DNA from: Aristolochia californica
Taxonomy: Eukaryota > Streptophyta > Magnoliopsida > Piperales > Aristolochiaceae
Assembly (NCBI GenBank): GCA_029961685.1
Contig: JARWKL010000012.1
Location: 11,935,955-11,999,954 of the forward strand
Length of the DNA stretch: 64,000 nt
Reading direction: 5' to 3'
Shown one piece after another: positions 11,688-24,017 of this stretch; position 1 is the stretch's first letter; each line of letters begins with the position of its first letter. A program made the position numbers and the translations under genes. Below the pieces are notes generated by a model. It searched no databases. It saw only the letters and a program-made list of their open reading frames with translations, and had not been told where the DNA came from.

Positions 11688-14085
11688 GACGATTGCAAAA
11701 CCTGAGAACTAAAAACTGAAAAGAGGTTACAATCCTTAAAAATCACAGACACTCTTCGGAATTATATCTCTCTACATTTGTGCATTGTGGATCTCCATTT
11801 TAGATATGCACTTTTTTCTTAAATCAAAACTTTGAGTATTCGTTCGCCCTTCATGCCGTAAACAAAAAAAGGTTAATACATCACAACAAAATGAAAATTT
11901 TAGAGTTCATATATGGAAAAAAAATTAAAACAATAACAAATGTAAGTAATGAAAATTTATTCACACACCACAAATGAACACAAAATTTAGTTATCCAATA
12001 TTGGGAAATTCCACTTGTTCAAACCGAATAGCTTGGAATTTTACAAGGAAGAGATTTCTTCTACACATGTTTTAAAAATGGATATGCATGCTTGAAACAT
12101 GTTAAAGATGCAAATGACCTATGGATCCAAAGCTTTTAAAGAGAATAACAAACGCTCATCAAATTCTCAATGAACGTGCAGTGGGATATTTACCAGAATC
12201 TGACTAGCCATTATTTTGCCCGTTTACAAAAAGCTTACCTAACAATCATAGATGATTGTAAAGTGATTTATCATCTGTAATGGGCTATATTTTTGTAAGA
12301 ATGAGTTACGGATTGGGAGTCAACACTCAGTTAAAAACACCCCCCCGTCTCCCCCTTTTCCCGACGATTTCAAAACCTGAGAACTAAAAACTGAAAAGAG
12401 CTTACAATCCTTAAAAATCACATACACTCTTTGGAATTATATCTCTCTACATTTGTGCATTGTGCATCTCCATTTTAGATGTACACTTTTTTCTTAAATC
12501 AAAACTTTGAGTTTTCGTTCTCCCTTCATGCCATAAACAAAAAAAGGTAAATAGATCACAACAAAATGAAAATTTTAGATTTTATGTATGGAAAAAAAAT
12601 TAAAAAAATAACAAAATTCAGTAATGAAAATTTATTCACACACCACAAAAAAACACAAAATTTAGTTATACAAGATTGGCAAATTCCACTAGTTCAACCC
12701 TAATAGTTTGGAATTTTACAAGAAAGAGATTTCTTCTACACGTGTTTTAAAAATGATTATGCATGCTTGAAACATGTTAATGATGCAAATGACCTATGGA
12801 TCCTAATCTTTTAATGAGAAGAACAAATGTCATTAAATTATGAAGTGAACGTGAGGCGGGATATTTACCCGGGTCGAACAAGCCAGTATTTTGCCCGTTT
12901 GCAAAAAGCTGACCCAACAATCATAGATATTTGTAAAGTTATTTTTAATTCGTAACGGGCTATATTATTGTAAGAAATGACTTACGGATTGGGAGTCAAC
13001 ACTCAATTAAAAATCCCCCCCCCCTCCCCCTTTTCCCGACGATTGCAAAACTTGAGAACTAAAACTGAAAAGAGCTTACAATCCTTAAAAATCACATACA
13101 CTCTTTGGAATTATATCTCTCTACATTTGTGCATTGTGCATCTCCATTTTAGATATACACTTTTTTCTTAAATCAAAACTTTGAGTTTTCGTTCTCCCTT
13201 CATGCCATAAACAAAAAAAGGTAAATAGATCACAACAAAATGAAAATTTTAGAGTTTGTGTATGGAAAAAAATTAAAACAATAACAAATGTAAATAATGA
13301 AAATTTATTCACACACCACAAATGAACACCAAATTTAGTTATCCAAGATTGGAAAATTGTACTAGTTCAACCCTTATAGCTTGGAATTTTACAAGAAAGA
13401 GATTTCTTCTACACGTGTTTTAAAAATGGACATGCATGCTTGAAACATGTTAAAGATGCAAATGACTTATGGATCCAAAGCCTTTAAAGAGAATAACAAA
13501 CGCTCATTAAATTCTCAATGAACGTGCGGCGGGATATTTACCAGAGTTAAACTAGCCATTATTTTGCCCGTTTACAAAAAGCTTACCTAACAATCATAGA
13601 TGATTGTAAAGTGATTTATCATCCGTAACGGGCTATATTTTTGTAAAAAATGACTTATGGATTGGGAGTCGACAATCAGTTAAAAACACCCCACCTCCCC
13701 CTTTTCCCGACGATTGCAATACCTGAGAAATAAAAACTAAAAAGAGCTTAAATTCCCTAAAAACTAAAGACACTCTTTGGAATTATCTCTCTCTACATTT
13801 CTGCACTGTGCGTCTCCATTTTAAATGTACACAATTTTCTTAAATCAAAACATTGAGTTTTCTCCCTCCCTTCATCCTGTAAACAAAAAAAGGCAAATAG
13901 ATCACAACAAAATGAAAATTTTTGGGGTTTATGTATGGAAAAAATTTAAAACAATAACAAATGTAAGTAAAGAAAATTTATTCCTACACCAAAAATTAAC
14001 ACAAAACTTTTGTTACCCAAGTTTGGGAAATTCCACTAGCTCAACTCTAATAGCTTGGAATTTTACAAGAAAGTGATTTCTTCTA

Positions 14086-14758
14086 CACGTGTTTTAAAAA
14101 TAGATATGCAAGCTTGAAACATGTTAAATATGCAAATGACCTATGGATCCAAAGCTTTTAAAGAGGATAACTTACGCTCATTAAATTCTCTAGTGAACGT
14201 GCGGTGGGATATTTACCCGAGTCAAACAAGCCATTATTTTGCTCGTTTGCAAAAAGCTGACGTAACAATCATAGATGATTGTAAAGTGATTTTTCATTCG
14301 TAACGGGCTATATTATTGTAAGAAATGACTTATGGATTCGGAGTCAACACTCAATTAAAAATCCCCCGCCTCCCCTTTTTCCCGACGATTGCAAAACCTA
14401 AGAACTAAAAACTGAAAAGAGCTTACAATCCTTAAAAATTGCAGACACTCTTTGGAATTATATCTCTCTACATTTGTGCATTGTGCATCTCCATTTTAGA
14501 TGTACACATTTTTCTTAAATAAAAACTTTGAGTTTTCGTTCTCCCTTCATGCCGTAAACAAAAAAAGGTAAATAGATCACAACAAAATGAAAATTTTAGA
14601 TTTTATGTATGGAAAAAAATTAAAACAATAACAAATGTCAGTAATGAAAATTTATTCACATACCAAAAATGAACAAAAAATTTAGTTATCCAAGATTGGG
14701 AAATTCCACTAGTTCAACCCTAATAGCTTTGAATTTTACAAGAAAGAGATTTCTTCTA
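14086..14758 (+). repeat. Representative B monomer
   Basis: Begins at its CACGTG anchor. B-specific marks are GCAAGCTTGAAAC instead of GCATGCTTGAAAC, AAAGAG(G/A)ATAAC, TTCTCTAGTGAACGTGCGGT, and TTTTTCATTCGTAACGGG. The C-run tract is TCCCCCGCCTCCCC, and the spacer has CTGAAAAGAGCTTACAATCC. Confidence 0.88.
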
Positions 14759-15431
14759 CACGTGTTTTAAAAATGGATATGCATGCTTGAAACATGTTAA
14801 AGATGCAAATGACCTATGGATCCAAATCTTTTAATGAGAATTACAAACGCTCATTAAATTTTGAAGTGATCGTGCGGCGAGATATTTTCCCGAGTCAAAC
14901 AAGCTATTATTTTGCCCGTTTGCAAAATGCTAACCTAACAATCATAGATGATTGTAAAGTAAATTTTCATTCGTAGCGGGCTATATTATTGTAAGAAATG
15001 ACTTACGGATATGGAGTCAACACTGAATTAAAAATCCCCCACCTCCCCCTTTTCCCGACGATTGCAAAACTTGAGAAATAAAAACTGAAAAGAGCTTAGA
15101 ATCCTAAAAAATCACATACACTCTTTGGAATTATATCTCTCTACATTTGTGCATTGTGCAACTCCATTTTAGATGTACACTTTTTTTTTAAATCAAAACT
15201 TTGAGTTTTCGTTCTCCCTTCATGCCATAAACAAAAAAAGGTAAATAGATCTCAACAAAATGAAAATTTTAGACTTTATGTATGGAAAAAAATTAAAACA
15301 ATAACAAATGTAAGTAATGAAAATTTATTCACATACCACAAATGAACACCAAATTTAGTTATCCAAGATTGGGAAATTCCACTTGTTCAACCCTAATAGC
15401 TTGGAATTTAACAAGAAAGAGATTTCTTCTC

Positions 15432-16102
15432 CACGTGTTTTAAAAATGGATATGCATGCTTGAAACATGTTAAAGATGCAAATGACCTATGGATCCAAAC
15501 CTTTTAAAGAGAATAACAAACACTCATTAAATTCTAAATGAACGTGCGGTGGGATATTTACCAGAGTCAAACTAGCCATTATTTTGCCCGTTTACAAAAA
15601 GCTTACCTAACAATCATAGATGATTGTAAAGTGATTTATCATCCGTAACGGTCTACATTTTTGTAAAAAATGACTTATGGATTGGGAGTCAACACTCAGT
15701 TAAAAACACCCCACCTCCCCCTTTTCCCGACGATTGCAATACCTGAGATATAAAAACTAAAAAGAGCTTAAATTCCCTAAAAACTACAGACACTCTTTGG
15801 AATTATCTCTCTCTACATTTGTGCACTGTGCGTCTCCATTTTAAATGTACACTTTTTTCTTAAATCAAAACTTCGAGTTTTCTCTCTCCCTTCATCCCGT
15901 AAACAAAAAAAGGCAAATAGATCACAACAAAATGAAAATTTTTGGGTTTATGTATGGAAAAAATTTAAAACAATAACAAATTTAAGTAAAGAAAATTTAT
16001 TCATACACCAAAAATTAACACAACTTTTGTTATCCAAGTTAGGGAAATTCCACTAGTTCAACCCTAATAGCTTGGAATTTTACAACAAAGAGATTTCTTC
16101 TA
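15432..16102 (+). repeat. Representative C monomer
   Basis: Begins at its CACGTG anchor. C-specific marks are TTCTAAATGAACGTGCGGT (TTCTCAATGAACG in most copies), one base shorter than the A/B/D equivalent, TACCAGAGTCAAACTAGCC, a TTTACAAAAAGCTTACC segment, and TTTATCATCCGTAACGG. The single-base deletion is fixed in every C unit I inspected and breaks the reading frame that is open in A, B and D. Confidence 0.88.
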
Positions 16103-17757
16103 CACGTGTTTTAAAAATGGATATGCAAGCTTGAAACATGTTAAAGATGCAAATGACCTATGGATCCAAAGCTTTTAAAGAGAATTACAAACGCTCATTA
16201 AATTTTGAAGTGATCGTGCGGCAAGATATTTACCCGAGTCAAACAAGCCATTATTTTGCCCGTTTGCAAAATGCTAACCTAACAATCATAGATGATTGTA
16301 AAGTGATTTTTCATTCGTAACGGGCTATATTATTGTAAGAAATCACTTACGGATTGGGAGTCAACACTCAATTAAAAATCCCCTTCCTCCCCCTTTTCCC
16401 GACGATTGCAAAACTTGAGAACTAAAAACTCAAAAGAGCTTACAATCCTTAAAAATCACAGACACTCTTTGAAATTATATCTCTCTACATTTGTGCATTG
16501 TGCTTCTCCATTTTAGATGTACACTTTTTTCTTAAATAAAAACTTTGAGTTTTCGTTCTCCCTTCATGCTGTAAACAAAAAAAGATAAAGATCTCAACAA
16601 AATGAAAATTTTAGAGTTCATGTATGGAAAAAAAATTAAAACAATAAAAAATTTAGGTAATGAAAATTTATTCACACACCACAAATGAACACAAAATTTA
16701 GTTATCCAACATTGGGAAATTCCACTTGTTCAACCCGAATTCCTTGGAATTTTACAAGGAAGAAATTTCTTCTACACGTGTTTTAAAAATGGATTTGCAT
16801 GCTTGAAACTTGTTAAAGATGCAAATGACCTATGGATCCAAAGCTTTTAATGATAATTACAAACGCTCATTAAATTCTGAAGTGATCGTGCGGCGGGATA
16901 TTTACCCGAGTCAAACAAGCAATTATTTTGCCCGTTTGCAAAAAGTTGACCTAACAATCATAGATGATTGTAAAGTGATTTTTCATTCGTAACGGGCTAT
17001 ATTATTGTAAGAAATGACTTACGGATTGGGAGTCAACACTCAATTAAAAATCCCCTGCCTCCCCCTTTTCCCGACGATTGCAAAACCTGAGAACTAAAAA
17101 CTGAAAAGAACTCACAATCCTTAAAAATCGCAGACACACTTTGGAATTATATCTCTCTACATTTTTGCATTGCGCATCTCCATTTTAAATGTACACTTTT
17201 TTATTAAATCAAAACTTTGAGTTTTCGTTCACCCTTCATGCCGTAAACAAAAAAAGGTAAATATATCATAACAAAATGTAAATTTTAGAGTTTATGTATG
17301 GAAAAAAATTAAAACAATAACAAAAGTAGGTAATGAAAATTTATTCACACTCCACAACTGAACACAAAATTTTTGTTATCCAAGTTTGGGAAATTCCACT
17401 AGTTCAACCTATTAGCTTGAAATTTTACAAGAAAGTGAATTCTTCTACATGTGTTTTAAAAATAGATATGCACGCTTGAAACATGTTAAAGATGCAAATG
17501 ACCTATGGATCCAAAGTTTTTAATTAGAATAACAAACACTCATTAAATTCTGAAGTGAACGTGCGGCGGGATATTTACCCGAGTCAAACAGGCCATTATT
17601 TTGCCCGTTTGCAAAAAGCTGACCTAACAATCATCAATGATTGTAAAGTAATTTATTATGAGTAACGGGCTATATTTTTGTAAGAAATGACTTACGGATT
17701 GCGAGTCAACACTCAATTAAAAATCCCCCGCCTCCCCCTTTCCCGAAGATTGCAAAA

Positions 17758-19778
17758 CCCGAGAACTAAAAACTGAAAAAGAGCTTACAATCCTTAAAAA
17801 TCACAGACACTCTTTGGAATCATATCTCTCTACATTTGTGCATTGTGGATCTCCATTTTAGATGTACACTTTTTTCTTAAATCAAAACTTTGGGTTTTCG
17901 TTTTCGCTTCGTGCCGTAAACAAAAAAAGGTAAATAGATCATACCAAATGAAAAGTTTAGAGTTCATGTATGGAAAAAAAATTAAAACAAAACAAATGTA
18001 AGTAATGAAAATTTATTCACACACCACATATGAACAGAAAATTTAGTTATCCAACATTGGGAAATTCCACTTGTTCAACCCGAATAGCTTGAAATTTTAC
18101 AAGGAAGAGATTTCTTCTACACGTGTTTTAAAAATGGATATGCATGCTTGAAACAAGTTAAAGATACAAATGACCTTTGGATCCAAAGCTTTTAATGAGA
18201 ATTACAAACGCTCATTAAAATTTGAAGTGATCGTGCGGCGGGATATTTACCCGAGTCAAACAAGCCATTATTTTGCCCGTTTGCAAAATGCTGACCTAAC
18301 AATCATAGATGATTGTAAAGTGATTTTTCATTCGTAACGGGCTATATTATTGTAAGAAATGACTTACGGATTGGGAGTCAACACTGAATTAGAAATCCCC
18401 CGCCTCCCTCTTTTCCCAACGATTACAAAACTTGAGAACTAAAAACTGAAAAGAGCTTATAATCCTTAAAAATCACAGACACTCTTAAGAATTATATCTC
18501 TCTACATGATTGCATTGTGCATCTCCATTTTAGATGTACACTTTTTTCTTAAATAAAAACTTTGAGTTTTCGTTCTCCCTTCATGCCGTAAACAAAAAAA
18601 GGTAAATAGATCACAACAAATTGAAAATTTTAGGTTTAATGTATGGAAAAAAATTAAAACAATAACAAATGTTAGTAATGAAAATTTATTCACATACCAA
18701 AAATGAACAAAAAATTTAGTTATCCAAGATTGGGAAATTCCACTAGTTCAACCCTAATAGCTTGGAATTTTACAAGAAAGAGATTTCTTCTACACGTGTT
18801 TTTAAAATGGATGTGCATGCTTGAAACACGTTAAAGATGCAAATGACCTATGGATCCAAAGCTTTTAATGAGAATTACAAACGCTCATTAAATTCAGAAG
18901 TGATCGTGCGGCGGGATATTTACCCGAGTCAAACAAGCCATTATTTTGCCCGTTTTGAAAAATGCTAACCTAACAATCATAGATGATTGTAAAGTGATTT
19001 TTCATTCGTAACGGGCTATATTATTGTAAGAAATGACTTACGGATTGGGAGTCAAAACTCAATTAAAAATCCCCCGCCTCCCCCTTTTCCCGACGATTGC
19101 AAAACTTGAAAACTAAAAACTGAAAAGAGCTTACAATCCTTAAAAATCACAGACACTCTTTGGAATTATATCTCTCTACATTTGTGCATTGTGCATCTCA
19201 ATTTTAGATGTACACTTTTTTCTTAAATCAAAACTTTGAGTTTTCGCTCTCCCTTCATGTCGTAAACAAAAAAAGGTAAATAGATCACAACAAAATGAAA
19301 ATTTTAGAGTTCATGTATGGAAAAAAAATTAAAATAATAACAAATGTAAGTAATGAAAATTTATTCACACACCACAAATGAACACAAAATTTAGTTATCC
19401 AACATTGGGAAATTCCACTTGTTCAACCCGAATAGCTTGGAATTTTACAAGAAAGAGATTTCTTCTACACGTGTTTTAAAAATGGATATGTATGCTTGAA
19501 ACATGTTAAAGATGCAAATGACCTGTGGATCCAAAGCTTTTAATTAGAATAACAAACATTCATTAAATTCTGAAGTGAACGTGCGGCTGGATATTTACCC
19601 GGGTTAAACAAGCTATTATTTTGCCTGTTTGCAAAAAGTTAACCTAACAATCATCGATGATTGTAATGTGATTTATCATGAGTAACGGGCTATATTTTTG
19701 TAAGAAATTACTTACGGATTGGGAGTCAACACTCAACTAAAAATCCCTCGCCTCCCCCTTTTCTCGACGATTGCAAAA
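17758..19778 (+). repeat. D-D-A trimer, copy 1
   Basis: Units anchored at 18120, 18793 and 19468. Distinguished from copy 2 by GGGTTTTCG instead of GTGTTTTCG near 17890, ATTAGAAATCC near 18390, CTACATGATTGC near 18505, AACATTCATT near 19556 and GAAATTACTTACGG near 19705. Its 3' neighbour is copy 2 with no spacer. Confidence 0.9.
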
Positions 19779-21799
19779 CCCGAGAACTAAAAACTGAAAA
19801 AGAGCTTACAATCCTTAAAAATCACAGACACTCTTTGGAATCATATCTCTCTACATTTGTGCATTGTGGATCTCCATTTTAGATGTACACTTTTTTCTTA
19901 AATCAAAACTTTGTGTTTTCGTTTTCGCTTCGTGCCGTAAACAAAAAAAGGTAAATAGATCATACCAAATGAAAAGTTTAGAGTTCATGTATGGAAAAAA
20001 AATTAAAACAAAACAAATGTAAGTAATGAAAATTTATTCACACACCACATATGAACAGAAAATTTAGTTATCCAACATTGGGAAATTCCACCTGTTCAAC
20101 CCGAATAGCTTGAAATTTTACAAGGAAGAGATTTCTTCTACACGTGTTTTAAAAATGGATATGCATGCTTGAAACAAGTTAAAGATACAAATGACCTTTG
20201 GATCCAAAGCTTTTAATGAGAATTACAAACGCTCATTAAAATTTGAAGTGATCGTGCGGCGGGATATTTACCCGAGTCAAACAAGCCATTATTTTGCCCG
20301 TTTGCAAAATGCTGACCTAACAATCATAGATGATTGTAAAGTGATTTTTCATTCGTAACGGGCTATATTATTGTAAGAAATGACTTACAGATTGGGAGTC
20401 AACACTGAATTAAAAATCCCCCGCCTCCCTCTTTTCCCAACGATTACAAAACTTGAGAACTAAAAACTGAAAAGAGCTTACAATCCTTAAAAATCACAGA
20501 CACTCTTAAGAATTATATCTCTCTACATAATTGCATTGTGCATCTCCATTTTAGATGTACACTTTTTTCTTAAATAAAAACTTTGAGTTTTCGTTCTCCC
20601 TTCATGCCGTAAACAAAAAAAGGTAAATAGATCACAACAAATTGAAAATTTTAGGTTTAATGTATGGAAAAAAATTAAAACAATAACAAATGTTAGTAAT
20701 GAAAATTTATTCACATACCAAAAATGAACAAAAAATTTAGTTATCCAAGATTGGGAAATTCCACTAGTTCAACCCTAATAGCTTGGAATTTTACAAGAAA
20801 GAGATTTCTTCTACACGTGTTTTTAAAATGGATGTGCATGCTTGAAACACGTTAAAGATGCAAATGACCTATGGATCCAAAGCTTTTAATGAGAATTACA
20901 AACGCTCATTAAATTCAGAAGTGATCGTGCGGCGGGATATTTACCCGAGTCAAACAAGCCATTATTTTGCCCGTTTTGAAAAATGCTAACCTAACAATCA
21001 TAGATGATTGTAAAGTGATTTTTCATTCGTAACGGGCTATATTATTGTAAGAAATGACTTACGGATTGGGAGTCAAAACTCAATTAAAAATCCCCCGCCT
21101 CCCCCTTTTCCCGACGATTGCAAAACTTGAAAACTAAAAACTGAAAAGAGCTTACAATCCTTAAAAATCACAGACACTCTTTGGAATTATATCTCTCTAC
21201 ATTTGTGCATTGTGCATCTCAATTTTAGATGTACACTTTTTTCTTAAATCAAAACTTTGAGTTTTCGCTCTCCCTTCATGTCGTAAACAAAAAAAGGTAA
21301 ATAGATCACAACAAAATGAAAATTTTAGAGTTCATGTATGGAAAAAAAATTAAAATAATAACAAATGTAAGTAATGAAAATTTATTCACACACCACAAAT
21401 GAACACAAAATTTAGTTATCCAACATTGGGAAATTCCACTTGTTCAACCCGAATAGCTTGGAATTTTACAAGAAAGAGATTTCTTCTACACGTGTTTTAA
21501 AAATGGATATGTATGCTTGAAACATGTTAAAGATGCAAATGACCTGTGGATCCAAAGCTTTTAATTAGAATAACAAACACTCATTAAATTCTGAAGTGAA
21601 CGTGCGGCTGGATATTTACCCGGGTTAAACAAGCCATTATTTTGCCTGTTTGCAAAAAGTTAACCTAACAATCATCGATGATTGTAATGTGATTTATCAT
21701 GAGTAACGGGCTATATTTTTGTAAGAAATGACTTACGGATTGGGGGTCAACACTCAACTAAAAATGCCTCGCCTCCCCCTTTTCTCGACGATTGCAAAA
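19779..21799 (+). repeat. D-D-A trimer, copy 2
   Basis: Units anchored at 20141, 20814 and 21489, each exactly 2021 bp after its counterpart in copy 1. Shares CATACCAAATGAAAAG and the CTTCGTGCCG variant with copy 1 over its first 200 bp. Private change: GACTTACAGATTGG near 20388. Confidence 0.9.
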
Positions 21800-23820
21800 C
21801 CTGAGAACTAAAAACTGAAAAGAGCTTACAATCCTAAAAAATCAAAGACACACTTTGGAATTATATCTCTCTACATTTGTGCATTGTGGATTTCCATTTT
21901 AGATGTACACTTTTTTCTCAAATCAAAACTTTGAGTTTTCGTTTTTCCTTCATGCCATAAACAAAAAAAGGTAAATAGATCACAACAAAATGAAAAGTTT
22001 AGAGTTCAAGTATGGAAAAAAAATTAAAACAAAACAAATGTAAGTAATGAAAATTTATTCACACACCACATATGAACAAAAAATTTAGTTATCCAACATT
22101 GGGAAATTCCACTTGTTCAACCCGAATAGCTTGAAATTTTACAAGGAAGAGATTTCTTCTACACGTGTTTTAAAAATGGATATGCATGCTTGAAACAAGT
22201 TAAAGATACAAATGACCTTTGGATCCAAAGCTTTTAATGAGAATTACAAACGCTCATTAAAATTTGAAGTGATCGTGCGGCGGGATATTTACCCGAGTCA
22301 AACAAGCCATTATTTTGCCCGTTTGCAAAATGCTGACCTAACAATCATAGATGAATGTAAAGTGATTTTTCATTCGTAACGGGCTATATTATTGTAAGAA
22401 ATGACTTACGGATTGGGAGTCAACACTGAATTAAAAATCCCCCGCCTCCCTCTTTTCCCAACGATTACAAAACTTGAGAACTAAAAACTGAAAAGAGCTT
22501 ACAATCCTTAAAAATCACAGACACTCTTAAGAATTATATCTCTCTACATAATTGCATTGTGCATCTCCATTTTAGATGTACACTTTTTTCTTAAATAAAA
22601 ACTTTGAGTTTTCGTTCTCCCTTCATGCCGTAAACAAAAAAAGGTAAATAGATCACAACAAATTGAAAATTTTAGGTTTTATGTATGGAAAAAAATTAAA
22701 ACAATAACAAATGTTAGTAATGAAAATTTATTCACATACCAAAAATGAACAAAAAATTTAGTTATCCAAGATTGGGAAATTCCACTAGTTCAACCCTAAT
22801 AGCTTGGAATTTTACAAGAAAGAGATTTCTTCTACACGTGTTTTTAAAATGGATGTGCATGCTTGAAACACGTTAAAGATGCAAATGACCTATGGATCCA
22901 AAGCTTTTAATGAGAATTACAAACGCTCATTAAATTCAGAAGTGATCGTGCGGCGGGATATTTACCCGAGTCAAACAAGCCATTATTTTGCTCGTTTTGA
23001 AAAATGCTAACCTAACAATCATAGATGATTGTAAAGTGATTTTTCATTCGTAACTGGCTATATTATTGTAAGAAATGACTTACGGATTGGGAGTCAAAAC
23101 TCAATTAAAAATCCCCCGCCTCCCCCTTTTCCCGACGATTGCAAAACTTGAGAACTAAAAACTGAAAAGAGCTTACAATCCTTAAAAATCACAGACACTC
23201 TTTGGAATTATATCTCTCTACATTTGTGCATTGTGCATCTCAATTTTAGATGTACACTTTTTTCTTAAATCAAAACTTTGAGTTTTCGCTCTCCCTTCAT
23301 GTCGTAAACAAAAAAAGGTAAATAGATCACAACAAAATGAAAATTTTAGAGTTCATGTATGGAAAAAAAATTAAAATAATAACAAATATAAGTAATGAAA
23401 ATTTATTCACACACCACAAATGAACACAAAATTTAGTTACCCAACATTGGGAAATTCCACTTATTCAACCCGAATAGCTTGGAATTTTACAAGAAAGAGA
23501 TTTCTTCTACACGTGTTTTAAAAATGGATATGTATGCTTGAAACATGTTAAAGATGCAAATGACCTGTGGATCCAAAGCTTTTTATTAGAATAACAAACA
23601 CTCATTAAATTCTGAAGTGAACGTGCGGCTGGATATTTACCCGGGTTAAACAAGCCATTATTTTGCCTGTTTGCAAAAAGTTAACCTAACAATCATCGAT
23701 GATTGTAATGTGATTTATCATGAGTAACGGGCTATATTTTTGTAAGAAATGACTTACGGATTGGGAGTCAACACTCAACTAAAAATCCCTCGCCTCCCCC
23801 TTTTCTCGACGATTGCAAAA
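21800..23820 (+). repeat. D-D-A trimer, copy 3 (mosaic start)
   Basis: Units anchored at 22162, 22835 and 23510. The first 200 bp (CCTGAGAAC, AATCAAAGACACAC, GTGGATTTCC, TTCATGCCATAAAC) resemble the tail at 23821-24017 rather than the same part of copies 1 and 2. From about 22000 the copy is again very close to them. This suggests more than one exchange event or local conversion. Confidence 0.88.
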
Positions 23821-24017
23821 CCTGAGAACTAAAAACTGAAAAGAGCTTACAATCCTTAAAAATCAAAGACACACTTTGGAATTATATCTCTCTACATTTG
23901 TGCATTGTGGATTTCCATTTTAGATGTACACTTTTTTCTCAAATCAAAACTTTGAGTTTTCGTTTTCCCTTCATGCCATAAACAAAAAAAGGTAAATAGA
24001 TCACAACAAAATGAAAA

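Larger units (their letters stand above)
11390..12063 (+). repeat. Representative D monomer (left arm only)
   Basis: Begins at its CACGTG anchor. D-specific marks are AATGAGAATTACAAACGC, GAAGTGATCGTGCGGCG, CAAAATGCTGACC and CATTCGTAACGGG. The segment before the next anchor has CAACATTGGG or CAATATTGGG and a CAAACCGAATAG or CAACCCGAATAG word where A, B and C have CAACCCTAATAG. Ends just before a C unit. Confidence 0.88.
5537..13411 (+). repeat. Left-arm block 2: D-rich mixed units
   Basis: Twelve units in the order S, A, D, A, C/S hybrid, D, D, A, D, D, C, S. Variant D is recognised by AGAATTACAAACG, a GTGATCGTGCGG segment where other variants have GTGAACGTGCGG, and CAACCCGAATAG where A, B and C usually have CAACCCTAATAG. 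The unit at 8046 begins as C (CTCAATGAACGTG) and changes to an S-like end (TTTTCATTTGTAA) within 120 bp, so it is a hybrid. Small deletions shorten the units at 8719 (missing about 11 bp near 9366) and 10727 (missing about 10 bp of GGGAGTCAACACT near 10982). Confidence 0.85.
13412..17757 (+). repeat. Left-arm block 3: C/B/D units
   Basis: Seven anchored units in the order C, B, D, C, B/D hybrid, D, A. The unit at 16103 starts as B (GCAAGCTTGAAAC) and becomes D by AGAATTACAAACG, giving a B/D hybrid. The A unit at 17448 has a CATGTG anchor and is clearly more diverged from the A units of the next block than those are from each other, so it marks the left limit of the recent amplification. Confidence 0.83.
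17758..24017 (+). repeat. Recent triplication of a 2021-bp D-D-A trimer
   Basis: The segment starting CC(C/T)GAGAACTAAAAACTG recurs at 17758, 19779, 21800 and 23821, always 2021 bp apart. Three full copies are followed by a tail of about 200 bp ending near 24017, where AAAATGAAAAG changes to AAAATGAAAATTTTAG. Diagnostic private variants recur in each copy: TCATTAAAATTTGAAG in the first D unit, GATGTGCATGCTTG and CGTTTTGAAAAATGC in the second D unit, GCGGCTGGATATTTACCCGG in the A unit. A hand count of copies 1 and 2 finds roughly a dozen differences. Confidence 0.93.

Noticed and set aside
13013..13035. Long C run at 13013 as a special element
   Set aside because: It is the normal C-run tract with one lost G, which merges neighbouring runs. 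The same tract is present in all other units.
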